Origin: an uncultured Bacteroidales bacterium
Lineage (GTDB): Bacteria > Bacteroidota > Bacteroidia > Bacteroidales > Lentimicrobiaceae
Length of the DNA: 7,227 bases
Reading direction: 5' to 3'
Assembly: GCA_937864935.1 (NCBI GenBank)
Contig: CALMDN010000307.1
Span: 1-7,227, forward strand
Shown here: positions 1-6,004 of the stretch, piece by piece
Position numbering within the stretch: position 1 is the stretch's first letter
How the letters are laid out: every line of letters starts with the position of its first letter
Translations under genes and position numbers: made by a program
The notes under the pieces: model-generated
Told to the model about the DNA's origin: nothing
Databases searched by the model: none
Seen by the model: the letters and a program-made list of their open reading frames with translations, nothing else

Positions 1-1589
1 AACAGCGGTGTATTCCAGTACCATTTATCAGTCTCCTCCCCTTTGCGTGGCGCAGGGCGGATATCCATGGCCTCTCCGCTTTTGCGGTCGTAGCGGACCA
101 TATTTCCATACTGGGCTTCGGCATATACAATGTTCGGATCGGTCGGATCCACAGCCGTCCAGAAACCATCGCCGCCGTTGGTAACAAACCATTCGTCGTT
201 AACCACACCATAATCACTGGTGTTGCGCGAAGGACCTCCCATGCTGTTGTTGTCCTGGGTTCCCCCGTAAACGTAATAAAACGGCCGGCTATTATCGACA
301 TTCACACGGTAAAACTGGGTAACAGGCAGGTTGTTCTTAAAGTGGAAATCCTGTCCGCCATCCCAGGTTTCATAAATGCCTCCATCGCCTCCGATCAGGT
401 AATGCCTGGTATCCGAGGGATCTATCCACATGGCATGATCATCCACATGACGGTATTTTGTACTGACGGCCTTCCATGTCTTGCCCCCATCTTCGGTAAA
501 CTGGGAGAATGTTTCAACCGAATAAACCTTGTCAACATCTTTCGGATCGCAGTATATTTCATTGTAATACTGACCCTGAGCGGTATGACCGCTCATCTTC
601 GTCCAGGAAGCCCCCCGGTCGGTTGTCCTGAAAAAACCACCGGATTCACCGGCTGCTTCTATGATGGCATACACGTAGTCGGGGTTCACCGGTGAAATGG
701 CAATTCCGATGCCTCCGACATCGCCTCCGGGAAGTCCCGATGAGAGTTTCTCCCAGGTAAGTCCGGCGTCGGTAGATTTCCATATTCCTGATTCAGGTCC
801 GCCTCCGATCTTGGTAAATACATGCCGGCGGCGTTGCTCCGTTGTAGCATAAAGCACATCCGGGTTCCGGGGATCCATAATTACATTGTTTACTCCGGTA
901 TGTTCGCTGATATTCAGCACTTTGTTCCAGGTTTTACCACCATCGGTGGTTTTGTACAATCCGCGTTCGCCCCCGGGACCCCAAACCGAGCCCTCGGCTG
1001 CCACATAAACCACGTTGGTATTGCGGGGGTCAACCGCGATCATTCCTATCTGACGCGACTCCTTCAGCCCCAGATTCTTCCAGGATTTGCCCCCATCGGT
1101 GGTTTTATATACGCCGTCGCCATAACCCAGAGCCCGCTGGTGATTGTTCTCACCGGTACCAGCCCACACAACATTCGGATTCTCAGGGTCCATGGCCAGA
1201 CAACCGATGGAATAGGATCCGTAGTTATCGAAAACCGGTTCCCAGGTGGTTCCTGCATTCACTGTTTTCCATATGTGTCCCGATGCAACAGCAACAAAAT
1301 ATTCGGCATGATTCTTCGGATTTACAGCAAAATCAGCAATACGGCCGGAACAGTAAGCCGGACCTATCGATCTGAATTTGAGACCATTAAATTTACCCGA
1401 TTGCAGGGTATCCTTTTCAGCCCCCCCTTGTTTTTTCTGAGCTTCAGCGTAAAATGGCTGAAGAAAACTGAAAATCGTCACCAGCAAAAACAAAAGCCTG
1501 CTTACAGGCACGATTCTTGCGATTAAATTACCTTCAGATAAATGACCTGCCCTGATCATTTTCTGACCCATCAATGTTGTTTCGCTCAT
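1..1589 (-). CDS. BNR/Asp-box repeat exported protein, VPS10/sortilin-like (C-terminus off window)
   Basis: Reading leftward from the ATG at 1589, an uninterrupted frame of 529 codons runs off the left edge. It carries seven Asp-box-like motifs (S/T-x-D-x-G-x-x-W pattern) near residues 108-116, 162-170, 213-221, 271-279, 321-329, 364-372 and 407-415, for example KTTDGGKTW, spaced about 40-60 residues apart. Between them lie beta-strand stretches of the form DPxNPxxVY. This is the signature of a multi-bladed beta-propeller like the sortilin/VPS10 and BNR 'glycosyl hydrolase' proteins, which in Bacteroidota are commonly about 1000 residues, so roughly half is probably missing. A hydrophobic signal segment lies at residues 32-48 (LLFLLVTIFSF core) before AEAQ, so the protein is probably exported. 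No catalytic residues can be assigned, so enzymatic activity is unproven; a binding or scaffold role is equally possible. The start is uncertain because the stretch before the signal core is about 30 residues long. Internal options are ATG 1571, ATG 1559 and GTG 1511. Confidence 0.9.
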   Translation of the reverse strand, partial: MSETTLMGQKMIRAGHLSEGNLIARIVPVSRLLFLLVTIFSFLQPFYAEAQKKQGGAEKDTLQSGKFNGLKFRSIGPAYCSGRIADFAVNPKNHAEYFVAVASGHIWKTVNAGTTWEPVFDNYGSYSIGCLAMDPENPNVVWAGTGENNHQRALGYGDGVYKTTDGGKSWKNLGLKESRQIGMIAVDPRNTNVVYVAAEGSVWGPGGERGLYKTTDGGKTWNKVLNISEHTGVNNVIMDPRNPDVLYATTEQRRRHVFTKIGGGPESGIWKSTDAGLTWEKLSSGLPGGDVGGIGIAISPVNPDYVYAIIEAAGESGGFFRTTDRGASWTKMSGHTAQGQYYNEIYCDPKDVDKVYSVETFSQFTEDGGKTWKAVSTKYRHVDDHAMWIDPSDTRHYLIGGDGGIYETWDGGQDFHFKNNLPVTQFYRVNVDNSRPFYYVYGGTQDNNSMGGPSRNTSDYGVVNDEWFVTNGGDGFWTAVDPTDPNIVYAEAQYGNMVRYDRKSGEAMDIRPAPRKGEETDKWYWNTPL

Positions 1590-1632
1590 AAATTAATTGG
1601 TTTTAGGGATGAATAACTGGTGCAGATATCCC

Positions 1633-1664
1633 TTTGGTGCTCAGAGCCAAAAATAATATATTTT
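1633..1664 (+). promoter_or_regulatory. Candidate promoter of the T9SS cargo gene
   Basis: TTTG at 1633-1636, a 20-base spacer, then TATATTTT at 1657-1664. The second element differs from TAnnTTTG only in its last base. Spacing fits the Bacteroidota pattern. The leader would be about 55 bases and would contain the palindrome at 1691-1704. It overlaps the oppositely directed candidate promoter, so the two may compete. Confidence 0.35.
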
Positions 1665-1678
1665 ATTTAAGAAAACAC
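1648..1678 (-). promoter_or_regulatory. Candidate promoter of the BNR gene
   Basis: On the minus strand TATTTTTG (1655 down to 1648) matches the Bacteroidota -7 consensus TAnnTTTG exactly. At the expected 20-base spacing the -33 position reads GTG (1678-1676) instead of TTG, so the upstream half is imperfect. Transcription would start near 1642, giving a leader of about 50 bases before the ATG at 1589. Confidence 0.45.
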
Positions 1679-1690
1679 TACCGGATGATT

Positions 1691-1704
1691 ATTGTCGGGA
1701 CAAT
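1691..1704. promoter_or_regulatory. Perfect 14-bp inverted repeat, possible operator
   Basis: ATTGTC-GG-GACAAT has two perfect 6-base arms around a 2-base centre. It lies about 23 bases before the start codon of the rightward gene and upstream of the candidate promoter of the leftward gene. The symmetry suggests binding of a dimeric regulator. The 2-base loop makes an RNA hairpin unlikely. No regulator gene is in the window, and a dispersed genomic repeat is an alternative. Confidence 0.4.
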
Positions 1705-1726
1705 CCAATAAATCAAAAACAAGCTG

Positions 1727-2689
1727 ATGAGAAAGCTGATTTCAACCCTTTCGGTTTTGCTGCTGACCGCAGGCATAACCCTTGCACAAACAGACAGAAA
1801 AGCAGCCGGTGTGGCTGCGAAAGTTGTAAAACCTGAAGCCCTGAATTCCTTTCAGGATGAAGTCAGGGATCTGGAATGTGACACCCTGCGTTACCCCCTC
1901 AACGGAGAGATTATCTATTATTACCTCTCATCACCCGAATCCGGTTATATTACCGGCAATAACAGCTATAAGGACAAGGCAAAAGCAGAATACTTTGCGA
2001 CCTATGAATCCGGAGCAGGTATTTCGGGCATTGTTGCCGAATTTGTGGTGGCGAAAAATGTGAGCAATCTCCCGGTAACCTTCGCGGTATGGGCGGGTGA
2101 CGGGTCAAACGGCAAGCCGGGAACCATGATTGCATCGGCTACCAAAGCCATCTCTTCCATCGTTTCGGATGTTGAAAACGAAAGGCCGACAGTGGTGCTG
2201 TTCGATCAGCCGGTGAATATTCCCGGACCATTTTACGTTGGGGTACTGCTCCCGACCACCATTGGTGACACCCTCGCATTGTGGTGCCGTGAACATGCAA
2301 GCACTTATACAGGTACAGCCTGGGAACAGTGGGACAACAACAACTGGTATCCGTTTAACGACGAAGTGTCGTGGGGGGCAAACATGCAGACCAGCATGAC
2401 CATTCATCCCATCACCTGCAAAACAGTCGGGCTGGAAGAATATGCAGATGCGGCCGTGGCAGTGCATCCAGTCCCTTCAACCGGCATCGTAAATATTACC
2501 ACATGGGCAGGCAATGAAAAGATCAGCCTGGTTATCCATGCTTTGTCGGGTCAGCGGGTGTACAGCAAAAGTTTACCTGGTAACATAACCAACTTTAACC
2601 TCGATCTCAGCACCCTGCCCAAAGGAGTTTATATGCTCAGGCTGTCAGACACTGGCAGAAGCCACAATCAGAAACTCATCCTCAACTGA
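1727..2689 (+). CDS. Secreted T9SS type A sorting-domain protein of unknown function
   Basis: 320 residues. A signal peptide occupies residues 1-20: positive MRK, hydrophobic core, cleavage after TLA before QTDRK. Residues about 72-230 form one predicted beta-rich domain opening with GYITGNNSYKDKAKAEYF. From memory this resembles an accessory jelly-roll-like domain found in other Bacteroidota T9SS cargo proteins, often beside peptidases, but I see no catalytic motif. Residues about 245-320 are a type A sorting domain: VHPVPSTGIVNI (246-257, usual form YPNPxxGxxxI), LSGQRVYSKSL (273-283), LPKGVYMLRL (297-306) and a terminal QKLILN. The protein should cross the inner membrane by Sec and the outer membrane by T9SS, then be released or anchored on the surface. 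The start is clear because the signal peptide begins right at the ATG. It is transcribed divergently from the BNR gene; both products are exported, so a functional link is possible but unproven. Confidence 0.92.
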   Translation: MRKLISTLSVLLLTAGITLAQTDRKAAGVAAKVVKPEALNSFQDEVRDLECDTLRYPLNGEIIYYYLSSPESGYITGNNSYKDKAKAEYFATYESGAGISGIVAEFVVAKNVSNLPVTFAVWAGDGSNGKPGTMIASATKAISSIVSDVENERPTVVLFDQPVNIPGPFYVGVLLPTTIGDTLALWCREHASTYTGTAWEQWDNNNWYPFNDEVSWGANMQTSMTIHPITCKTVGLEEYADAAVAVHPVPSTGIVNITTWAGNEKISLVIHALSGQRVYSKSLPGNITNFNLDLSTLPKGVYMLRLSDTGRSHNQKLILN

Positions 2690-2722
2690 TTGCAGACTGT
2701 AATTCTGAACTGCGCTTTTCAC

Positions 2723-2753
2723 TTGATTTCAGCCAACATAAATTGTATCTTTG
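2723..2753 (+). promoter_or_regulatory. Canonical Bacteroidota promoter of the universal stress protein gene
   Basis: TTG at 2723-2725, a 20-base spacer, then TATCTTTG at 2746-2753, an exact match to TTG-N(19-20)-TAnnTTTG. Predicted transcription start is near 2758-2760, leaving a leader of about 35 bases before the ATG at 2794. It shows that the gene is transcribed independently of the T9SS gene 104 bases upstream and rules out a longer reading frame starting at TTG 2743. Confidence 0.75.
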
Positions 2754-2793
2754 TAAATATGACTTAGTTTATATTCACGGTAACACCATAAAA

Positions 2794-3228
2794 ATGAAAA
2801 AGATACTTGTACCTGTTGATTTTTCAGACCTTTCCACCGATGTGATTGAAAAAGCTGCGGAGGTGGCCAAGGCATTCAAAAGTGAAGTATATATTCTCCA
2901 TATTGCCACCCAGGGGGCTGTCCCTTTCGGAGATGCAACCGATACGCCACTCACCTCCGGAATCAATCCTGACGAAATGATACAGGAAGATCATGACCTG
3001 AAGGCCATGGTCAACTACCTGCATGAAAGGGGGATCGATGCCCGTTCGTCACTCATTCAGGGCCCCGTAGTCAACTCCATACTCGATGAGGCAGAAAAAT
3101 TCGGAGCCGATCTGATCGTGGTGGGTTCACAGAGTCATGGCTTTCTTTACCGGACGTTTATCGGCAGTGTCAGCAAGGGGGTGCTGCGCAACAGTCCCTG
3201 CCCGGTATTGATTGTACCGCAACAATAA
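2794..3228 (+). CDS. Universal stress protein, UspA family, single domain
   Basis: 144 residues, the usual size for one Usp domain (Rossmann-like alpha/beta, typically a cytoplasmic dimer). The N-terminus MKKILVPVDFS is the standard first strand, with Asp9 where nucleotide-binding members contact adenine. The C-terminal part GADLIVVGSQSHG...IGSVSKGVLRNSPCPVLIVP (residues 104-142) is diagnostic. The ATP-binding signature G-x2-G-x9-G-S/T appears here as G111-x2-S114-x9-G124-S125, so the second glycine is serine. Nucleotide binding is therefore likely but not certain. The ATG at 2794 is chosen over an in-frame TTG at 2743 because a perfect promoter overlaps the latter and the family starts at MKKIL. 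It is preceded by its own promoter and ends flush against the convergent ygiQ gene. Usp proteins are generally linked to stress or starvation; the specific role cannot be read from sequence. Confidence 0.93.
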   Translation: MKKILVPVDFSDLSTDVIEKAAEVAKAFKSEVYILHIATQGAVPFGDATDTPLTSGINPDEMIQEDHDLKAMVNYLHERGIDARSSLIQGPVVNSILDEAEKFGADLIVVGSQSHGFLYRTFIGSVSKGVLRNSPCPVLIVPQQ

Positions 3229-5082
3229 CTATGATTTTTTTCCGGAAAGTCTGAGTCTGGCCATCAGATCGGGCCTGCCCATCTTTTTGAGTGTCGCTGA
3301 CAGCCATGGTCTGTTCTCGGGTTTGTACCAGAAAAAGAATTTCTGCTGACTGGTTTTGTCTTCGCGGGTGCGCGCCACATATACCGGTTTCAGCGTATAT
3401 GGGTCGAATCCGGTATAGTACATGGCTGTAGCCAGAGTCATGGGTGTTGGGGTGAAATCCTGAACCTGTTCCAGCCTGAACCCCTGCTGCATGGTTTCAC
3501 AGGCCAGTTCAGCCATATCCTCAAGCCGGCTGCCCGGATGACTCGAAATAAAATAGGGAATCAGTTGCTGTCGCATATCGTTCGCCCGGTTGATCTCGTC
3601 GAACCGCTTCTGAAATTCGGTGAAAGTCCTGTAATGTGGCTTGCGCATAATCTGAAGCACATGCTGTGAACTGTGTTCCGGGGCAACTTTCAGCCTGCCG
3701 GAAACATGGTGCCTGATCACCTGCTGAAGATATTCATTGAGGCCCCACAATTTGTCTTCAGCCGCTGTTCTGCCTGTCAGCAGATCATAACGGATTCCGC
3801 TGCCTATGGTAATCCGCTTTACTCCTTTTACAAGCAAAGCCTTTCTGTACAAGGCCGTCAGTGGGTGGTGGTCGGTGTTCAGGTTGCGGCAGATGGTCGG
3901 AAAAATGCAGGATGCCCTGCTGCACTTTTTACACTTTTCAGTATCTATGCCCTTCATGCGGTACATGTTGGCCGATGGACCTCCCATGTCGGAAATGTGC
4001 CCTTTGAATCCCGGATCACCGGCGATGGCACTGACTTCGTTCATGATGGAAGCTTCCGATCTGCTGACGACGAACTTACCCTGATGGGCCGAAATGGCAC
4101 AAAAAGCACAGCCTCCGAAACAACCCCGGTGAAGATTCACCGAATGCCTGATCATTTCGAAAGCAGGAATCTGGCCCCGCTTGTTGTAGCGGGGGTGCGG
4201 ATAACGGGTGTAGGGAAGATCGAAAGCTGCATCAGCCTCACTTTCGCTCAAGGGGGCATTGGGTGGGTTAACCACCACCTGATGGTCACCCACCGGTTCA
4301 ATAAGTCTGGCTCCCTGCCAGCGGTTTGATTGCTCTTCAAAAATGCGGAAATGACGTGCAAAGGCCTTTTTATCTTCCATACACTCTTCATGGGATGGCA
4401 ACATCAGGGTAGTTGTTGTCTCCGGCTCAGCAAGGCTCTGTCCTGCCGGAATTCTGAACGCCGTTTGTTCAATATCATGAATCGTGTTAACGGCTGCACC
4501 CGAAGCCATGCGTTGCAGCAATTGAACCAGGGGTTTTTCACCCATTCCGAACACCAGCATATCGGCACCACTCCAGGTAAGGATGTCGGGTTTGAGTGAA
4601 TCACTCCAGTAATCATAATGGGTGAGCCGTCGCATGGAAGCCTCAATGCCACCAAGGATAACCGGTACATCGGGATACATTTTTTTCAGGATGCCGGTAT
4701 AGACTACGGTGGCGTAATCAGGCCTGAAACCGGAAACGCCGCCGGGGGTATAGGCGTCATCTGACCGAAGGCGGCGGTTGGCGGTGTAGTGGTTCACCAT
4801 GGAATCCATACACCCTGCGGTAACCCCGAAGAAAAGCCGGGGTTTGCCCAGTTTCCTGAAATCGCGGAGGTCGTCGCGCCAGTTGGGCTGGGGAAGGATG
4901 GCCACCCTGAACCCTTCCCGTTCGGCAATACGTCCCATAACAGCATGGCCGAAAGAGTGATGGTCAACATAGGCATCGCCGGTAACGATGATTACATCTA
5001 CCTCATCCCAGCCACGTTTATCCAGTTCTTCACGTGAAACCGGAAGCCAGTGCGTTAAGGGTCTATTCTCCTGAAGGTTCAC
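3229..5082 (-). CDS. ygiQ: YgiQ family (UPF0313) radical SAM protein
   Basis: 617 residues from a GTG at 5082. The N-terminal UPF0313 region has VTGDAYVDHHSFG (about 33-45), FFGVTAGCMDSMVNHYTA and the VILGGIEASMRRLTHYDYWSD block. The radical SAM cluster loop is CFGGCAFC, with Cys321, Cys325 and Cys328 in the CxxxCxxC arrangement that binds a 4Fe-4S cluster and S-adenosylmethionine. A second cysteine set, Cys384, Cys387, Cys392 and Cys398 (CKKCSRASC...C), lies about 55 residues further on and matches the extra cysteines of E. coli YgiQ. The C-terminal LIPYFISSHPGS and TPTPMTLATAMYYTG segments are also family hallmarks. The substrate of this family is not known to me. The frame stays open up to an ATG at 5178, but the extra 32 residues are partly encoded by a purine-rich tandem repeat and do not look like family sequence. 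GTG 5082 puts 12 residues before WLPVSREELDKRGW, as expected for Bacteroidota homologues. Confidence 0.93.
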   Translation of the reverse strand: MNLQENRPLTHWLPVSREELDKRGWDEVDVIIVTGDAYVDHHSFGHAVMGRIAEREGFRVAILPQPNWRDDLRDFRKLGKPRLFFGVTAGCMDSMVNHYTANRRLRSDDAYTPGGVSGFRPDYATVVYTGILKKMYPDVPVILGGIEASMRRLTHYDYWSDSLKPDILTWSGADMLVFGMGEKPLVQLLQRMASGAAVNTIHDIEQTAFRIPAGQSLAEPETTTTLMLPSHEECMEDKKAFARHFRIFEEQSNRWQGARLIEPVGDHQVVVNPPNAPLSESEADAAFDLPYTRYPHPRYNKRGQIPAFEMIRHSVNLHRGCFGGCAFCAISAHQGKFVVSRSEASIMNEVSAIAGDPGFKGHISDMGGPSANMYRMKGIDTEKCKKCSRASCIFPTICRNLNTDHHPLTALYRKALLVKGVKRITIGSGIRYDLLTGRTAAEDKLWGLNEYLQQVIRHHVSGRLKVAPEHSSQHVLQIMRKPHYRTFTEFQKRFDEINRANDMRQQLIPYFISSHPGSRLEDMAELACETMQQGFRLEQVQDFTPTPMTLATAMYYTGFDPYTLKPVYVARTREDKTSQQKFFFWYKPENRPWLSATLKKMGRPDLMARLRLSGKKS

Positions 5083-5086
5083 GTGG

Positions 5087-5094
5087 CAAAGATA
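5087..5094 (-). promoter_or_regulatory. Candidate -7 promoter element for ygiQ
   Basis: TATCTTTG on the minus strand (5094 to 5087) matches TAnnTTTG exactly, the same octamer as in the stress-protein promoter. No TTG is found at the expected -33 position. It ends 5 bases before the GTG start at 5082. If used, transcription would begin at or within a few bases of the start codon, giving a leaderless or nearly leaderless mRNA. It could also be chance. Confidence 0.4.
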
Positions 5095-5154
5095 AAGGAA
5101 TAAATAGGAAAGGGCTATCGGCGCAGAGCGTTGAGTTAAATTGAAGGATCTCGT

Positions 5155-5202
5155 CTTTCCATCTCCCCATCTTTCCATCTCTCCACCTCCCCATCACCCC
5201 GT
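5155..5202. repeat. Three-copy 16-bp degenerate tandem repeat
   Basis: On the plus strand the units are CTTTCCATCTCCCCAT (5155-5170), CTTTCCATCTCTCCAC (5171-5186) and CTCCCCATCACCCCGT (5187-5202). Units 1 and 2 share 14 of 16 bases; unit 3 shares 12 of 16 with unit 1. The minus strand is purine-rich (GGGGAGATGGAAAG type). It fills most of the gap between the tag stop and the ygiQ start and supplies the ATG of the rejected longer ygiQ frame. There is no U-run or strong stem, so it is not an obvious terminator. Confidence 0.65.
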
Positions 5203-5212
5203 CCAACTGTAT

Positions 5213-5770
5213 TTAAGTCCCTTTCCTGAAGCATCCCTCCAGATGATCATCCACCATTCCGGCCGCCTGCATAAAGGCATAACAGATGGTACTTCCGCAG
5301 AAGGTGAACCCCCGCTTTTTCATGTCTTTTGCCATGGCATCAGATTCGGGACTGGTTGCAGGAATCTGCTTCAGATCATCCCAATGGTTCACCAGGGTTT
5401 TTCCTCCGGTAAACTGCCAGATGTATTTGTCAAAACTCCCGAATTCCTTCTGAACTTCCAGATACAGCCGGGCATTCAGGATGGTTCCCCTGATTTTGGC
5501 CCGGTTGCGGATGATGCTGGCATCGTTCAGCAGACGGTTATAATCATCTTCGGTATAGACCGCAATTTTCTCTGCCTCAAAATTGTCGAAAGCCCTGCGG
5601 AACCCTTCCCTGCGATGCAGGATGGTTTTCCAGCTCAGCCCTGCCTGAAAGGCATCCAGAACCAGAAATTCAAAGAGTTTACGGTCATCGTGAACAGGTA
5701 CACCCCATTCTTTGTCGTGGTATTCATTCATCAGCGGGTCGTTGCCCGGCCAGGAACAGGTGGTTTCCAT
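5213..5770 (-). CDS. tag: DNA-3-methyladenine glycosylase I
   Basis: 185 residues, nearly the same as E. coli Tag (187), and alignable along its whole length. It removes 3-methyladenine from alkylated DNA as the first step of base excision repair. The structural zinc site is intact: Cys5, His18, His176 and Cys180, in METTC, YHDKEW and DDHLEGC. The base pocket block YHDKEWGVPVHDDRKLFE and QAGLSWKTIL is clear, with Tyr17 and Trp47 equivalent to E. coli Tyr16 and Trp46. E. coli Glu38, which contacts the damaged base, corresponds to Asp39 here. The KKRGFTFCGSTICYAFMQAAGMVDDH segment is strongly conserved. The ATG at 5770 gives the expected N-terminus. No good promoter is recognised upstream, where the repeat island begins, and the ygiQ start lies 130 bases downstream of the tag stop. 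Confidence 0.96.
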   Translation of the reverse strand: METTCSWPGNDPLMNEYHDKEWGVPVHDDRKLFEFLVLDAFQAGLSWKTILHRREGFRRAFDNFEAEKIAVYTEDDYNRLLNDASIIRNRAKIRGTILNARLYLEVQKEFGSFDKYIWQFTGGKTLVNHWDDLKQIPATSPESDAMAKDMKKRGFTFCGSTICYAFMQAAGMVDDHLEGCFRKGT

Positions 5771-5800
5771 GAAACAAGCTTAAAGTAAAAAGTATAAAGC

Positions 5801-5821
5801 CTGCCTGTTTGCCACAGGCAG
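5801..5821. repeat. Perfect 8-bp stem hairpin
   Basis: CTGCCTGT (5801-5808), a 5-base loop TTGCC, then ACAGGCAG (5814-5821), perfectly paired. The direct repeat TAAAAAGTA flanks it on both sides (5786-5794 and 5827-5835), so it resembles a small palindromic element with matching borders. On the minus strand the stem is followed by GCTTTATACTTTTTAC, an interrupted T-rich tail. It could therefore act as a weak terminator for read-through from mtnA before tag, but it lies about 240 bases beyond the mtnA stop. Confidence 0.6.
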
Positions 5822-5943
5822 ACAGGTAAAAAGTAAAGCTCAAAGTATTAAGGTTTCGTTATTCAAAAAGTAAGTTGGCAAAGGGTCGTAATTCGAAATT
5901 CAGTTGGCAGTTTGCAAATCGTAAATCGTAAAAAGTAAATGTT

Positions 5944-6004
5944 TCATTTTTACCCTAAGCATAGCCAAAGGGAGTCATTTTTACCCTGAGCTTGCCGCAG
6001 GGCG
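5944..6004. repeat. Two tandem copies of a ~31-bp repeat with CCCT...AGGG hairpin
   Basis: Copies start at 5944 and 5975. Both begin with the identical 13 bases TCATTTTTACCCT and end with AGGG, framing the variable cores AAGCATAGCCAA and GAGCTTGCCGC. The CCCT/AGGG ends are complementary (5953-5956 with 5969-5972; 5984-5987 with 5999-6002). The second copy resembles the CCCTGAGCTTGTCGAAGGG palindromic repeat that I recall as widely dispersed in bacterial genomes, including Bacteroidota. Confidence 0.6.

Larger units (their letters stand above)
1590..1726. promoter_or_regulatory. Divergent intergenic regulatory region
   Basis: This 137-bp gap separates the leftward BNR gene from the rightward T9SS cargo gene and must hold the 5' signals of both. 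It is A/T-rich in the middle (1649-1678), contains candidate promoters in both directions that overlap each other, and has a perfect inverted repeat at 1691-1704. There is no plausible small gene and no Shine-Dalgarno sequence before either start. Confidence 0.6.

Noticed and set aside
342..695. Plus-strand open frame of 117 codons
   Set aside because: Also antisense to the BNR gene, with no signal, motif or start context.
822..1526. Plus-strand open frame of 234 codons
   Set aside because: It is antisense to the BNR gene, whose seven Asp-box motifs prove the minus strand is coding. The plus-frame product has no family features.
2105..2467. Minus-strand open frame of 120 codons
   Set aside because: It lies opposite the T9SS cargo gene, which has a clear signal peptide and sorting domain.
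2690..2720. Possible terminator after the T9SS cargo gene
   Set aside because: Only a 4-base GCAG/CTGC pairing with a 14-base loop before a short T run; too weak to annotate.
3673..4329. Plus-strand open frame of 218 codons
   Set aside because: It lies opposite the radical SAM core of ygiQ; its composition is explained by the coding strand opposite.
5141..5788. Plus-strand open frame of 215 codons
   Set aside because: It is antisense to tag and begins in the pyrimidine-rich tandem repeat. Tag on the minus strand has all zinc ligands.
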